This document shows, piece after piece, positions 50,713-62,275 of a stretch of DNA of 64,000 bases. Position 1 is the first letter of the stretch; each line of letters begins with the position of its first letter. Origin of the DNA: Prochlorococcus sp. MIT 0603 (lineage in GTDB: Bacteria > Cyanobacteriota > Cyanobacteriia > PCC-6307 > Cyanobiaceae); the NCBI RefSeq assembly GCF_000760215.1, contig NZ_JNAW01000004.1:310001-374000 (forward strand). Direction: 5' to 3'. Under the pieces are notes generated by a model that saw only the letters and a program-made list of their open reading frames with translations, did no database searches and was not told the origin of the DNA. The position numbers and the translations under genes are program-made.

Positions 50713-52716
50713 ATGAATACTCCTTGCGATAACAAAGAAAGTTTTGATGTAATTGTTGTTGGAGGTGGTCATGCAGGCTGTGAAGCTGCACTTGCAACTG
50801 CAAAGTTAGGGCTTTCAACGGCTTTATTCACACTAAATATTGATCGGATTGCATGGCAACCATGCAATCCTGCAGTTGGAGGTCCAGCCAAAAGCCAATT
50901 GGTTCATGAAATAGATGCACTAGGCGGAGTTATAGGTGCCTTAGCTGATTCAACAGCGATACAAAAAAGAATCTTAAATGCTAGTAGAGGACCAGCAGTT
51001 TGGGCGCTGAGAGCACAAACCGATAAACGGAGATATGCACATGAGATGCTTCAAATCCTTCAAAACACTCCAAATTTGACTCTTCGTGAAGCAATGGTAA
51101 CGGGTCTTGAAGTATCCGAAATTAATGAAAAAAAAGATACAGACGAAGAGTTTGTAGATTCAATTGGCAAGATAGAAGGAATCAAAACGTATTTTGGAAG
51201 CATCTATCTCGCTAAAACAGTAATTCTCACAACTGGAACTTTTCTAAGAGGAAAAATCTGGATCGGAAGTCAGTCAATGGATGCTGGGCGTGCAGGAGAG
51301 CAACCTGCAACAGGACTAACAGAAGCATTACAAAATCTTGGGTTTGAAACCAATCGACTCAAGACTGGAACCCCTGCAAGAGTAGATCGCAATAGCATTG
51401 ATTTTAATTCATTAGAAGAACAACCTAGTGATGCAGCTGATAGATTTTTTTCTTTCGATCCTGAGAACTGGAAAAGTAGTGAGCAAATGAGTTGTCACAT
51501 AACTCGCACAACCCAAACAACACATCAACTAATTAAAGATAATTTGCATTTAACTCCTATCTATGGCGGATTTATCAATAGCAAAGGTCCACGTTACTGT
51601 CCTTCGATAGAAGATAAGATTGTTCGTTTTGCCGAAAAAGAGTCACATCAGATTTTCTTAGAGCCAGAAGGTAAAGATACTCCTGAAATGTATATCCAAG
51701 GATTTTCAACAGGGTTACCAGAAAATATTCAATTGCAATTACTTAGGACTCTTCCTGGTCTACACAATTGCATAATGCTCCGTCCAGCTTATGCAGTGGA
51801 ATATGATTACTTACCGGCCACACAGCTTTTACCTTCACTGGAAACAAAGAAAATCAAAGGGCTCTTTTGTGCCGGACAACTTAATGGGACAACAGGCTAT
51901 GAAGAAGCTGCTGCTCAAGGTCTAGTTGCTGGTATCAATGCATCACAAAGGATTCAAAATAAAGAAGCAATTCATTTTGCACGAGAAGAAAGTTATATCG
52001 GCACAATGATTGACGACCTTGTAAAACAAGACCTACGAGAACCTTATAGAGTTCTAACCAGTAGAAGTGAATATCGACTAGTGCTTAGAGGGGATAATGC
52101 CGACAGAAGGCTCACGAAACTAGGTCACAAAATAGGGCTGATTGATGAACGTCGTTGGAATATATTTCAAGCAAAGCAAAAAGCCCTAGTTGAAGAGAAA
52201 AATCGATTAGAAAAAGAGCGTATTAAAGAAAATAATACGATTTCTTTAAAGCTTGCAAAAGAGAGTGGTGCTGATATCAAAGGTTCAATCACACTAGCGA
52301 ATCTTTTACGTCGCCCAGGTATTCATATGTCTAATTTAATTCGATATGGATTAGTAAATTCAAATCTTCCACACGACATTTTGGAAGGTGTAGAAATTGA
52401 CATTAAATACAGTGGTTATCTTGAACGCCAGCACTCTCAAATTGAACAACTCAAAAAACAAAATAATAGGGTCCTTCCTAAAGGCCTAAATTACACAAAT
52501 ATAGGCACACTATCCCAAGAAGCAAGAGAAAAGTTAAATTCCATTCGACCTTCAACATTCGGTGAAGCTGCACAAATACCAGGAGTAAGTAAAGCAGATT
52601 TAACCGCTTTGCTTGTATGGGTTAAAATCCAAAATAGTAAAATCAATTCCAAAACAGCAGCACACGAAAGTAATAATAAATCTAATTCAACAATTCCATT
52701 TAAGGTGCGGAGGTAA
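50713..52716 (+). CDS. mnmG: tRNA uridine-5-carboxymethylaminomethyl modification enzyme MnmG
   Basis: MnmG works with MnmE to build the cmnm5 group on uridine 34 of several tRNAs, using FAD and methylenetetrahydrofolate. The 667-residue protein starts with the FAD fold [19 protein letters not shown] and shows [19 protein letters not shown] with a conserved cysteine, GLKTGTPAR-like [23 protein letters not shown] and [16 protein letters not shown]. The stop codon lies in the likely ribosome-binding region of the downstream ycf21 gene. Confidence 0.98.
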   Translation: MNTPCDNKESFDVIVVGGGHAGCEAALATAKLGLSTALFTLNIDRIAWQPCNPAVGGPAKSQLVHEIDALGGVIGALADSTAIQKRILNASRGPAVWALRAQTDKRRYAHEMLQILQNTPNLTLREAMVTGLEVSEINEKKDTDEEFVDSIGKIEGIKTYFGSIYLAKTVILTTGTFLRGKIWIGSQSMDAGRAGEQPATGLTEALQNLGFETNRLKTGTPARVDRNSIDFNSLEEQPSDAADRFFSFDPENWKSSEQMSCHITRTTQTTHQLIKDNLHLTPIYGGFINSKGPRYCPSIEDKIVRFAEKESHQIFLEPEGKDTPEMYIQGFSTGLPENIQLQLLRTLPGLHNCIMLRPAYAVEYDYLPATQLLPSLETKKIKGLFCAGQLNGTTGYEEAAAQGLVAGINASQRIQNKEAIHFAREESYIGTMIDDLVKQDLREPYRVLTSRSEYRLVLRGDNADRRLTKLGHKIGLIDERRWNIFQAKQKALVEEKNRLEKERIKENNTISLKLAKESGADIKGSITLANLLRRPGIHMSNLIRYGLVNSNLPHDILEGVEIDIKYSGYLERQHSQIEQLKKQNNRVLPKGLNYTNIGTLSQEAREKLNSIRPSTFGEAAQIPGVSKADLTALLVWVKIQNSKINSKTAAHESNNKSNSTIPFKVRR

Positions 52717-52718
52717 TT

Positions 52719-53318
52719 CTGGAACAAGTACTCTTTGAATCACCTAAGCCAATCTGGGAAGCCGTAACTTCATCAGTACTATCAGGTAAGGTTGCAATCG
52801 ACTTGCCTGGTGCATGGCAACTGATGTTGCTAGGAGATGGAAGTCCAACAAGACATATTAGTCTCTTAACTGGTCATGAAGTGAAAATAGAGCTAATCAC
52901 AATGCAACCTAACTCGGTTATCAACAACAGAGCACCTACAGAGATCAATGAACTTCAAGCCCCATTGCTAAGACGGCAAGTTTGGCTTCAATGTAAATCG
53001 GAAACTCTCGCATGGGCTGAAAGTTGGTGGAATCAAACAGAAGCTGAGTATCATCTTAAAAACAAAAATGAGCCAATATGGCAAAGTCTCACACAAGGCC
53101 GTTCTGAATTATTTCGTGAGGTTGATGGCCTTGCATTAGTCAACGCCAAATGGCTAGAAGATAAATTTGAAAACCAAGGTCCATTTTGGAGCAGACATTA
53201 TAGATTTTTTCGTAATAAGAAAGAGTTAACTGTAATACGAGAAGTTTTTAATCCTGTACTTGAAAAATGGCTGGGAAACTCTATGCGAAATCAAGTTATT
53301 AAATCCCCTTCTCATTAA
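52719..53318 (+). CDS. ycf21: Chorismate lyase, Ycf21/DUF98 family, with a non-standard start
   Basis: This protein resembles Ycf21/DUF98, the cyanobacterial chorismate pyruvate-lyase that gives 4-hydroxybenzoate for plastoquinone. Typical segments are GAWQLMLLGDGSPTRHISLL, ELQAPLLRRQVWLQC, LAWAESWWNQTEAEY, WQSLTQGRSELFREVDGL and GPFWSRHYRFFR. The first usual start codon in frame is TTG 52803, but the frame is open from 52704 and the translated stretch LEQVLFESPKPIWEAV continues a plausible N-terminus. GGAGG at 52709-52713 stands five bases before CTG 52719, so I choose CTG, giving 199 residues; ATT 52716 and TTG 52803 are the alternatives. Confidence 0.78.
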   Translation: MEQVLFESPKPIWEAVTSSVLSGKVAIDLPGAWQLMLLGDGSPTRHISLLTGHEVKIELITMQPNSVINNRAPTEINELQAPLLRRQVWLQCKSETLAWAESWWNQTEAEYHLKNKNEPIWQSLTQGRSELFREVDGLALVNAKWLEDKFENQGPFWSRHYRFFRNKKELTVIREVFNPVLEKWLGNSMRNQVIKSPSH

Positions 53319-53836
53319 TATCTCCTTCGACTAGACCTAGGTAAAGAACGTTTATTGTCAGTTTTATCATTCTGAGAAATACTTTTAGGTTCTTTAAATC
53401 CTGTCCTTTTTGATCGACCGCGTTGCCACCTGTCAACCGTAAAAGCTGAATCATCAGGCCATTCTTCGGTGAGCTCAGGATCCGTAATATGATCGCGAAC
53501 AGATGCAGGTTCGCCTTGAATCATCTTGGGAACTCGCAAAGAAATTGCTTTTAAAGGTCTTTTTTTCATAGGAATATTGTCAATCATATCAACATCATTA
53601 AGCGGCTTTGTAGATTCAGACCATTCTTCCTCCTCAAAAAACCAATCTATCTTCTGACCTACCCAACGACCCATATTATTCAAGGCATAACGATTGTCTT
53701 TACTACGTTGACCTGGTCGGTTCCCGGCAACTCCATCAACTAATTGTTTACCCGTTTCCACTAATTGATCCATTCTGCGTTCTATAGCATCTCGAGAACG
53801 GGATCGACGCTGATTTGGGTATCGACTGCGATTCAT
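53315..53836 (-). CDS. Arg-rich protein of unknown function
   Basis: No known family is recognised. I start the protein at ATG 53836 (MNRSRYPNQRRSRSRDAIER), because 21 additional upstream codons from 53899 give an unlike, Phe- and Lys-rich leader. The 173 residues have a basic N-terminus, a helical segment (RRMDQLVETGKQLVDGVAGN), an aromatic-acidic block (RWVGQKIDWFFEEEEW) and a basic C-terminus (KRSLPRSSRRRY). Charged ends suggest nucleic acid or membrane-surface binding, which is a guess. It overlaps the ycf21 3' end by four bases and follows the SprT gene. Confidence 0.6.
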   Translation of the reverse strand: MNRSRYPNQRRSRSRDAIERRMDQLVETGKQLVDGVAGNRPGQRSKDNRYALNNMGRWVGQKIDWFFEEEEWSESTKPLNDVDMIDNIPMKKRPLKAISLRVPKMIQGEPASVRDHITDPELTEEWPDDSAFTVDRWQRGRSKRTGFKEPKSISQNDKTDNKRSLPRSSRRRY

Positions 53837-53928
53837 ATATTTAAATTTATCGAATTTTCCTTTGAATGAATGAAAAAAAGAAAGCTTTACAAGATTCAAT
53901 AAGTATGTAATCTCAAAACAATCTGTAC

Positions 53929-54477
53929 TTAGCAGTTTTCTGAAACAGGTTCATAAATTAAAACGCAATTGGAATTCCAACGTCCATCATATAAAGCATC
54001 GCAACAATGCTTACATGCCAAACCTCTTACAAGACGTTTATAAGGAGAACGAAGGCCACAGGAAGGACATATTCCCCACCATTTGGGCAACTTTACGGGA
54101 ACTGGAAATTGATGACGAACACTAATTTGAAATTTATTCTGTGCAGAGTTTATTTCTTTCATTCGTGCATAAAAGTTAGGACCATGTCCCTCGGAAACTT
54201 TTAAAACAAGATCAATCCATGCATGAATCATCTCATGACAAAGAGTACTTTCGACTGCACTGCTAGGAAGATTCTCTAAAATTGGGCTTGATAAAACAAT
54301 TTCACATACCCTATTTCCTCGAGATTTCCTGCCATGACGATAAAAACCGGCAGTATTGCGCAATCTCCCGTCACTCCACCTCACAGAAACAAGTGGTTTC
54401 AATCCTTTAACCAGTGATCCGTCAAAATACTCACGATTAAATCTATGAAATATTGGCAACAGAGGGATTAAAGCCAT
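53929..54477 (-). CDS. SprT-like zinc metalloprotein
   Basis: The 182-residue protein has the zincin motif HEMIH (H81, E82, H85) and a third probable ligand at H98, within CHEMIHAWIDLVLKVSEGHG, followed by a zinc ribbon with CPSC (137-140) and CKHC (155-158). NREYFDGSL and WSDGRLRNTAGFY are typical of the SprT family, whose eukaryotic member SPRTN cuts DNA-protein crosslinks. The bacterial role is not known. It diverges from a membrane-anchored unknown protein across a spacer with two inverted repeats. Confidence 0.86.
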   Translation of the reverse strand: MALIPLLPIFHRFNREYFDGSLVKGLKPLVSVRWSDGRLRNTAGFYRHGRKSRGNRVCEIVLSSPILENLPSSAVESTLCHEMIHAWIDLVLKVSEGHGPNFYARMKEINSAQNKFQISVRHQFPVPVKLPKWWGICPSCGLRSPYKRLVRGLACKHCCDALYDGRWNSNCVLIYEPVSENC

Positions 54478-54515
54478 TAATTCATTATTTAGAAGAAATT
54501 ACGTAACCGAAGTGA

Positions 54516-54583
54516 TCACATTGTGACTAAAAGAGACTTAGTGTGGAATAGTCTTACTCCTTAAAGTTAGTAAAACTAACTTT
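54516..54583. promoter_or_regulatory. Two inverted repeats in a divergent spacer
   Basis: TCACA-T-TGTGA at 54516-54526 is a perfect 11-base palindrome, and AAAGTTAG-TAAAA-CTAACTTT at 54563-54583 is a perfect eight-base stem with a five-base loop. They lie in the 128 bases between the sprT-like gene and the gene at 54606; the second ends 22 bases before that start codon. They may be operators or a leader hairpin. Neither matches a regulator site I can name. Confidence 0.45.
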
Positions 54584-54605
54584 CTTCATTAATCAAATTT
54601 CAACA

Positions 54606-55028
54606 ATGGAAGGGGCTTTAGTTAAAGCAATCGGAATCAAAACACTCCTTTATGGAGGATCTGCTTTGCTTCTATTCTGGACGTTTAACGCCATAAAGCT
54701 AGTTATCGGAGCCCGGGGGATAAACCCTCTTGTAAAGCAATTCTTCGATCAAATAGCCTCCGGACGAATAGATGCTGCATATAGACTCACAACAAAAACC
54801 TATAAACAACATGTAAATAGACAAGATTTTTTAAAATTCTTAAAAGGACTTGAACTGAATAAATACAAGAATTTGAAATCAGGTCGGCCACGCATAGAAG
54901 ACAAGAAAATCATCCTTACTTTAAATCTGAGGTCTGAAGATAAAAAAACAGAATTACCATTAGAGTTCACTTTCACAAAAATTGAAAAAGAATGGAGAAT
55001 CAATCGAATTGGGAAAGCCAACAAATAA
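54606..55028 (+). CDS. Membrane-anchored protein with an NTF2-like domain, unknown function
   Basis: The 140-residue product has one N-terminal membrane helix (about residues 8-35) and a soluble part reading NPLVKQFFDQIASGRIDAAY, then RQDFLKFLKGL, RIEDKKIILTLNL and ending WRINRIGKANK. The pattern of an alternating helix, FF/AY core and a final RINRI strand is that of DUF4864/DUF4878-type NTF2-like domains. No catalytic residues can be named. It lies 21 bases before ligA on the same strand and is probably read with it. Confidence 0.62.
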   Translation: MEGALVKAIGIKTLLYGGSALLLFWTFNAIKLVIGARGINPLVKQFFDQIASGRIDAAYRLTTKTYKQHVNRQDFLKFLKGLELNKYKNLKSGRPRIEDKKIILTLNLRSEDKKTELPLEFTFTKIEKEWRINRIGKANK

Positions 55029-55031
55029 TAA

Positions 55032-57116
<2,085 letters not shown>

Positions 57117-57120
57117 AAAT

Positions 57121-57279
57121 ATGTCTAATAAAATTATTTTCTCCTTAATCAAAACAAGCTGCGGAAGGGCAAAATATAATGATTTAGCTTCAAAAGAAGG
57201 ATTTATTGCAAAAGCAAGGCTGGCTTGGTTTATATTAATAGCATCAATCCGAGATTTGAATATAAAGAATAATCAATAA
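57121..57279 (+). CDS. Small protein of unknown function (52 residues)
   Basis: Four bases after the ligA stop an ATG opens a 52-codon frame. A GAAAGG sequence overlapping the ligA end lies about eight bases upstream and may serve as ribosome-binding site. The product has a basic, amphipathic N-terminus (SLIKTSCGRAKYNDLASKEG) and a hydrophobic stretch (ARLAWFILIASI) that could bind a membrane. It ends two bases before the stop of the convergent TVP38 gene. It fits exactly into the only space available, but I cannot name a family. Confidence 0.5.
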   Translation: MSNKIIFSLIKTSCGRAKYNDLASKEGFIAKARLAWFILIASIRDLNIKNNQ

Positions 57280-57281
57280 AA

Positions 57282-57908
57282 CTATTTTTTATCTTGTAAA
57301 AGTTTACTAGCAGATCTGGCTGTTAAAAAAACTATTAAGAAGGTTGATAACAATCCTATTAAAGTCAGTAAAAAAGAAAATAAATCATTTCTATTGGAAA
57401 GTATTTCATTGAATCTTGAAATCTCACTAGCCAATGATCCCAATGAAGAGTATAAGAATGTTCCTGGGAATATAGCTAATAGTCCAATTATAAAATCTCT
57501 AAGGCTTACATTGCTTAGAGCATATGCAACATTTAAAAGGCCAAAAGGAAAAAGTGGTGATAAACGAGTCAAAATTATTATTTTCAGACCTTCATTATCA
57601 ATTATTTTTTCAGCTAATTGAAATTTAGGCAATCTATCTATGTTCTTTATAAGCCAAGTCCTTAAAAACAGTCTGCTTATAACAAATGTGATGATTGCAC
57701 CTAAAATAGCTCCTACAAATACATATAAGCTACCTAAAAATGAGCCGTATATAAATCCCCCAATCATCGTCATCCATGAGCCTGGTAAAAGAAAAATTAC
57801 CCAGATTGCATAAAATATAATAAAAGCAATGACTCCTAAAGGTGTACCAAAGAAGTGAAATTGACTTTGAAAAAAGTTTTCTACAAATTGGTAGTTAAAA
57901 TCTAACAA
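57282..57908 (-). CDS. TVP38/TMEM64 (SNARE-associated) family membrane protein
   Basis: The 208-residue integral membrane protein belongs to the TVP38/DedA superfamily. The central motif region reads GGFIYGSFLGSLYVFVGAIL and later RLSPLFPFGLLNVAYALSNV then LLAIFPGTFLYSSLGSLAS, which is the typical SNARE_assoc pattern. Related proteins have been linked to lipid scrambling or transport; the role in picocyanobacteria is unknown. It follows valS with a single base between the genes. Confidence 0.85.
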   Translation of the reverse strand: MLDFNYQFVENFFQSQFHFFGTPLGVIAFIIFYAIWVIFLLPGSWMTMIGGFIYGSFLGSLYVFVGAILGAIITFVISRLFLRTWLIKNIDRLPKFQLAEKIIDNEGLKIIILTRLSPLFPFGLLNVAYALSNVSLRDFIIGLLAIFPGTFLYSSLGSLASEISRFNEILSNRNDLFSFLLTLIGLLSTFLIVFLTARSASKLLQDKK

Positions 57909-57909
57909 C

Positions 57910-60711
57910 TTACTCTAAACCTAAAATACGCTGACGAACCAACTGAGCCTGAGATTCTGCATTAGCTAACTTATCTCTACATTCGGTAATAACTGTCTTT
58001 GGTGCTTTCTGAAGAAAACTAGAATTACTTAAACGATTTGAGAGGGATGAAATTTCCTTTTCAGCCTTAGTTAAATCTTTCTCTAAACGCATTCGCAAAG
58101 CATCTAAATCTACTAAGTTTTCAATCGGTAAAATCACTTCTAACTGACCAGAAACGCCTGCTAAAGATTTGTAATGCAATTTGCTGACAATATCTTTAGG
58201 ATGGATAACCTCTACTTCGCTCGCTCTTGTAAGTGCTTGAATATCAGGAATAGCTTTTTGTAGTAAATTTAAAAGAGACTGATTGTTCGTCACAAATCGA
58301 ACAGGAGCCTCTTGCGATGGTTTCAAGCCTGCTTCAGCTCTTAGATTTCTAACCAACCTTATTGAGTCAAATAACTCTGCAAAAGATAACTCTAACTCTT
58401 GATCTAATAATTTTTCATCCAGCCTTGGCCAAGATTGCAATGCAAGCAAGTTTGTAACAGGGCACCCTGTCACCGCATGCCAAAGCTGCTCCGTGAGATG
58501 TGGCATTAAAGGATGCAGCATTACAAAATACTCTCTCAACACCTTAAACATCACCATTTGCGAGTTTTTACGATCAATCAACTGACCCTCTGTAGGAGAA
58601 TCTCCTAAAGAAAGTCGACGTTTAGTTAGCTCAACATACCAATCACAAAAATCATTCCAAGCAAATTCATATAAACCCTTAGCAGCATCTCCAAGTAAAT
58701 AGTTTTTATATCTTTCAGATGTCTCCAAATTAACCTTGGACAGTCTTGATAAAATCCATTTATCTGATGGCTCTAAATTCAAATAATCTATATCACCATA
58801 TATCTCTTCAAAAGGAATATTTCCGCGATTGATTAAAGCAAACCTAGTTGCATTCCATAGTTTATTGGCAAAATTCCTTGCAGCCTCAACTGTTGGCGAA
58901 GTATCGGTAGCACGATCATAATCTAACCGTATATCTTGACCTGCTCCGACAACTTCTTTAACTAAAGCAAATCTAAGTGCATCAGTTCCATATCTATCAA
59001 TTAGTAGCAGTGGGTCTATTCCATTCCCCGAACTTTTACTCATTTTACGATTGTATTCATCTCTAACCAAGCCATGAATATAAACATCAGAAAAAGGTAT
59101 TTGGTCGGTAAAAGCAGCTGCCATCATTGTCATTCGCGCTACCCAGAAAAAAATAATATCAAATCCTGTTACTAAAGTATTCGTAGGATACCAACGTGAA
59201 AAATCAACATCCTTTTCATTTGGCCAACCTAAAGTCGAAAAAGGCCATAAACCACTAGAGAACCATGTATCTAGAACATCCTCATCTTGTTTAATCACTA
59301 CATTATCCCCATATTTTTGCTGAGCCTGTATTAATGCATCTACCTCATTACGAGCAACTATATAAGGGGTCTGATCAGTGACCTCATTATTTGTTTCACT
59401 CACAACAAACCACGCAGGTATGCGGTGTCCCCACCACAATTGTCGACTAATGCACCAATCACGAATACCAGTCAACCAATCACTGTAAACTTTTGCCCAG
59501 CGATATGGGACAAAACGTGGCTGGTCTTTCGTAAGTAACGAACGACAACGATCTGCCATTGGTTCCATACGAACAAACCATTGCGTTGAAAGTAACGGCT
59601 CTACCGGTACTTTGCCTCTTTCAGAAAAAGGAACCGTGTGATTATATGGTTCAACCTTAGTCAGCATTCCCTTTTCCTTTAGTGCTGCTATTACTGCTTT
59701 TCGAGCTTCAAAACGATCAAGTCCATCAAAAGGACCAGCATTTGCATTCATAGTTCCATCTTTATTCATTACTGTGATCTGTGGTAAATCATGTCTCTGA
59801 CCAATAGCAAAGTCGTTAGGGTCATGAGCAGGAGTAACTTTTACACAGCCTGTACCAAATGTCTTATCAACATGATCATCTGCTATCACAGGAATTTCAC
59901 GTCCTACAAATGGCAATAAAAGTTTTTTACCAACAAGCTTTTGATACCTTTTATCCGACGGATTTACGGCAACGGCAACATCCCCTAACATTGTTTCAGG
60001 ACGAGTAGTAGCAACTTCAAGATACGAAATAGCATCATCAGAAGATACATCTATCAAGGGATAGCGAAAATGCCAAAGATTGCCATCAACTTCTTTCATC
60101 TCTACTTCTAAATCACTCACCGCTGAACCTGAGGCTGGGCACCAATTCACAAGATATTCTCCTCGATAAATCAAACCTTGTTGATGTAAACGAACAAAAG
60201 CCTCAGAAACCGCCTTACTAAGTCCTTCATCCATCGTAAATCTTTCTCTTTGCCAATCAACTGAAAAACCCAAACGACGTAATTGCTGAACAATCCGACC
60301 ACCACTTTCCGACTTCCATGCCCATGCTCGCTTTAAAAAAGCATCTCTACCTAATTGATTTCGAGTAATCCCTTCTTCTTTTAATTGCTTTTCCAAAATT
60401 GTTTGAACAGCAATAGATGCATGATCAGTTCCAGGCAAACACAGAACATTTTTTCCTTGCAAGCGCTGAAATCTTACAATTGCATCTATCAAAGCAGTAT
60501 TAAAAGCATGTCCCATATGTAAGCTTCCAGTGACATTGGGAGGAGGAATTACAATCGCAAAAGGTTCGCCTTCATCACTAGCATTGGGATGAAAAGCAGC
60601 TAAGTCATCCCATATTGCTTGCCAACGAGACTCTGTGGCTACGGGGTCATATCTGTTAGAAAATACATCCGCTGCATTTCCTAAATCATCTTTAGCTGAC
60701 TGCTCTTTCAC
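57910..60711 (-). CDS. valS: Valine-tRNA ligase
   Basis: ValS charges tRNA-Val and edits threonine. The 933-residue class I enzyme has the HIGH signature as [15 protein letters not shown] (residues 56-70), the editing domain ([31 protein letters not shown]), the tryptophan-rich catalytic block [27 protein letters not shown], and the C-terminal coiled-coil arm ([19 protein letters not shown]). A tRNA-Val gene lies 1.3 kb away at 62017. A 65-base spacer separates it from the upstream unknown gene. Confidence 0.98.
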   Translation of the reverse strand: MKEQSAKDDLGNAADVFSNRYDPVATESRWQAIWDDLAAFHPNASDEGEPFAIVIPPPNVTGSLHMGHAFNTALIDAIVRFQRLQGKNVLCLPGTDHASIAVQTILEKQLKEEGITRNQLGRDAFLKRAWAWKSESGGRIVQQLRRLGFSVDWQRERFTMDEGLSKAVSEAFVRLHQQGLIYRGEYLVNWCPASGSAVSDLEVEMKEVDGNLWHFRYPLIDVSSDDAISYLEVATTRPETMLGDVAVAVNPSDKRYQKLVGKKLLLPFVGREIPVIADDHVDKTFGTGCVKVTPAHDPNDFAIGQRHDLPQITVMNKDGTMNANAGPFDGLDRFEARKAVIAALKEKGMLTKVEPYNHTVPFSERGKVPVEPLLSTQWFVRMEPMADRCRSLLTKDQPRFVPYRWAKVYSDWLTGIRDWCISRQLWWGHRIPAWFVVSETNNEVTDQTPYIVARNEVDALIQAQQKYGDNVVIKQDEDVLDTWFSSGLWPFSTLGWPNEKDVDFSRWYPTNTLVTGFDIIFFWVARMTMMAAAFTDQIPFSDVYIHGLVRDEYNRKMSKSSGNGIDPLLLIDRYGTDALRFALVKEVVGAGQDIRLDYDRATDTSPTVEAARNFANKLWNATRFALINRGNIPFEEIYGDIDYLNLEPSDKWILSRLSKVNLETSERYKNYLLGDAAKGLYEFAWNDFCDWYVELTKRRLSLGDSPTEGQLIDRKNSQMVMFKVLREYFVMLHPLMPHLTEQLWHAVTGCPVTNLLALQSWPRLDEKLLDQELELSFAELFDSIRLVRNLRAEAGLKPSQEAPVRFVTNNQSLLNLLQKAIPDIQALTRASEVEVIHPKDIVSKLHYKSLAGVSGQLEVILPIENLVDLDALRMRLEKDLTKAEKEISSLSNRLSNSSFLQKAPKTVITECRDKLANAESQAQLVRQRILGLE

Positions 60712-60776
60712 AAAAATAAATTAATTCAAACCATATAAGAAAACCCTAATGAAAATCTGAGTATTTGTAAGAATCA

Positions 60777-61232
60777 TTAGCCACTTTCTGAGGAATTCCA
60801 TGGAATTGAAATTAATTGATCATGTAATAACCATGTATTGGAATCAGAACTCAGTCTCAAACTCAAGCCAGTTATTTCTAATGCCTCTCTGCATTTTTCA
60901 TATATCAATGGTTGATCAAGCTCTATAGGCATCACGAATACCTTGGTTTCTGCAGGATCTCCCAAAATATAGAGGCCAAGTTCTTCTAATGTTCTTTCAA
61001 AAAAAATCTTTCTCATACGAATAGTTAAAGGTAATCCCAAGGCATCAGCAAAAATCTGAAGGCTTTCTCTCTCCCCTGAAAAGCCACAATTTAAAGACAA
61101 CCATATCAAGAACTTCGCCCAACTATCCACGGTCCACATCGGCTCAAAACTAGTTCTTTGATTTCGGACCAACTCAGACAAGGCAAAATCAAAGGTTTTC
61201 GCTTGAATATCTGCATGAATAGTTTTTTTCAT
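60777..61232 (-). CDS. Protein of unknown function (151 residues)
   Basis: I do not recognise a characterised family. The soluble sequence has a helical first half (VDSWAKFLIWLSLNCGF, SLQIFADALGLPLTIRMRKI) with FFERTLEELGLYILGDPAET as its most distinctive stretch, then a short strand-rich end. No catalytic or metal motif is visible. It precedes valS on the same strand and diverges from the 83-residue gene. I believe relatives occur in other marine picocyanobacteria, but this was not checked. Confidence 0.65.
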   Translation of the reverse strand: MKKTIHADIQAKTFDFALSELVRNQRTSFEPMWTVDSWAKFLIWLSLNCGFSGERESLQIFADALGLPLTIRMRKIFFERTLEELGLYILGDPAETKVFVMPIELDQPLIYEKCREALEITGLSLRLSSDSNTWLLHDQLISIPWNSSESG

Positions 61233-61296
61233 AACAACATTTTCTTTTTCTAATAAAATGAGATTTGATGGCCACCTAAAACATTAATTAAAAATC

Positions 61297-61548
61297 ATGG
61301 ATTTAAATGACCCAGAACTAGAGTTCTCTGATTTGATTTACGCCTATCAAAGCTGGGTAATGGCTGTAATCAATGATAAGAAACTAACAAATGGAGAAGA
61401 GCTTCTTACAGAAGACATAGCAGATGATGCAATTAATGCAATGAGATTCCTATCTGGTGACGTAACTAATGCTATAGAGACAAGTTTAGCAAGAGTGTAT
61501 GACGTGGATGCAGAGGAATTGGCATCATTACTGTTCCCAGAAGAGTAA
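61297..61548 (+). CDS. Small acidic protein of unknown function (83 residues)
   Basis: The 83-residue product is strongly acidic and probably helical: LEFSDLIYAYQSWVMAVIND, ELLTEDIADDAINAMRFL and ARVYDVDAEELASLLFPEE. There is no cysteine, signal peptide or membrane span. It resembles short conserved cyanobacterial proteins without known role. It stands alone, with about 100 bases of AT-rich spacer before the convergent IscA-like gene; that spacer holds no further gene. Confidence 0.62.
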   Translation: MDLNDPELEFSDLIYAYQSWVMAVINDKKLTNGEELLTEDIADDAINAMRFLSGDVTNAIETSLARVYDVDAEELASLLFPEE

Positions 61549-61648
61549 AAGATTAAAAGTTTTTAATTAAACTTGGAAGATAAAATATTAAGTTAATAGG
61601 AATAGGTTACACGTTATAAATACTTATAAACGTCCTTAAATTCCAGTA

Positions 61649-61996
61649 TTACTTATCAAGATTTAATTTAAAACCTGTGCCACATCCACTTGCCTGTGCT
61701 CCTTTTGGAGTGCTAATCAAAAAACCACCCCCAGTTAAATCTCCAAAATAATCAAGTTTTAAACCCTCTAACAAAGACAGTTGATCTGATGGAGCATATA
61801 GGGTTATTCCATCAGTTCTAGCAATCGGAACTCCAGATTGATGGCCAGATCTCAATCGAATATATAACCAGCCTTCACCAAAACTATCAGGCAATAAATC
61901 AATATGCATTAAACCTGGTGAACCAGCAAAAGTTGACTGTCGAACAAGTTCAGCAGCTGCAGTTGCTGTAATAGTTAAACCAAAAGTCTTGAGCAT
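61649..61996 (-). CDS. IscA/HesB-fold protein with a single cysteine
   Basis: The 115-residue protein has the A-type carrier fold: ITATAAAELVRQS at the start, DGITLYAPSDQLSLLEGLKL in the middle and the end TGGGFLISTPKGAQASGCGTGF. Functional IscA, SufA and ErpA use one cysteine in the middle and a C-G-C pair at the end to hold a 2Fe-2S cluster. Here the middle cysteine is missing and only the second cysteine of the pair remains (C105, the sole cysteine of the protein). It may serve in another way, bind a cluster only as a multimer, or act as an adaptor. It lies 20 bases after tRNA-Val on the same strand. Confidence 0.78.
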   Translation of the reverse strand: MLKTFGLTITATAAAELVRQSTFAGSPGLMHIDLLPDSFGEGWLYIRLRSGHQSGVPIARTDGITLYAPSDQLSLLEGLKLDYFGDLTGGGFLISTPKGAQASGCGTGFKLNLDK

Positions 61997-62016
61997 CTTG
62001 CCTTAATTGACCAAAT

Positions 62017-62087
<71 letters not shown>

Positions 62088-62275
62088 GTTATACAATTGT
62101 GCCTTAATAAGAATAAACCTAGGTATGACTAAGTGTTGAAAATTAATGGCATAGTAAAAAAATTTGAACAATAAAATTAGTCTAAACGGATGAGATGAAA
62201 TAAAATTCAGAAGATCCTCACAGGACAAAGCCTCAAAAAATGAAAAAATTCTCTATAAGCATCCGATTACAATAA

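Noticed and set aside
61549-61648. Imperfect inverted repeats in the spacer after the 83-residue gene
   Set aside because: The stems need bulges and are nearly all A-T, so they are not distinguishable from background in this composition.
62088-62275. Possible small RNA gene upstream of mazG
   Set aside because: No SRP, 6S, tmRNA or RNase P motif and no stable stem was seen; only short frames of fewer than ten codons occur.
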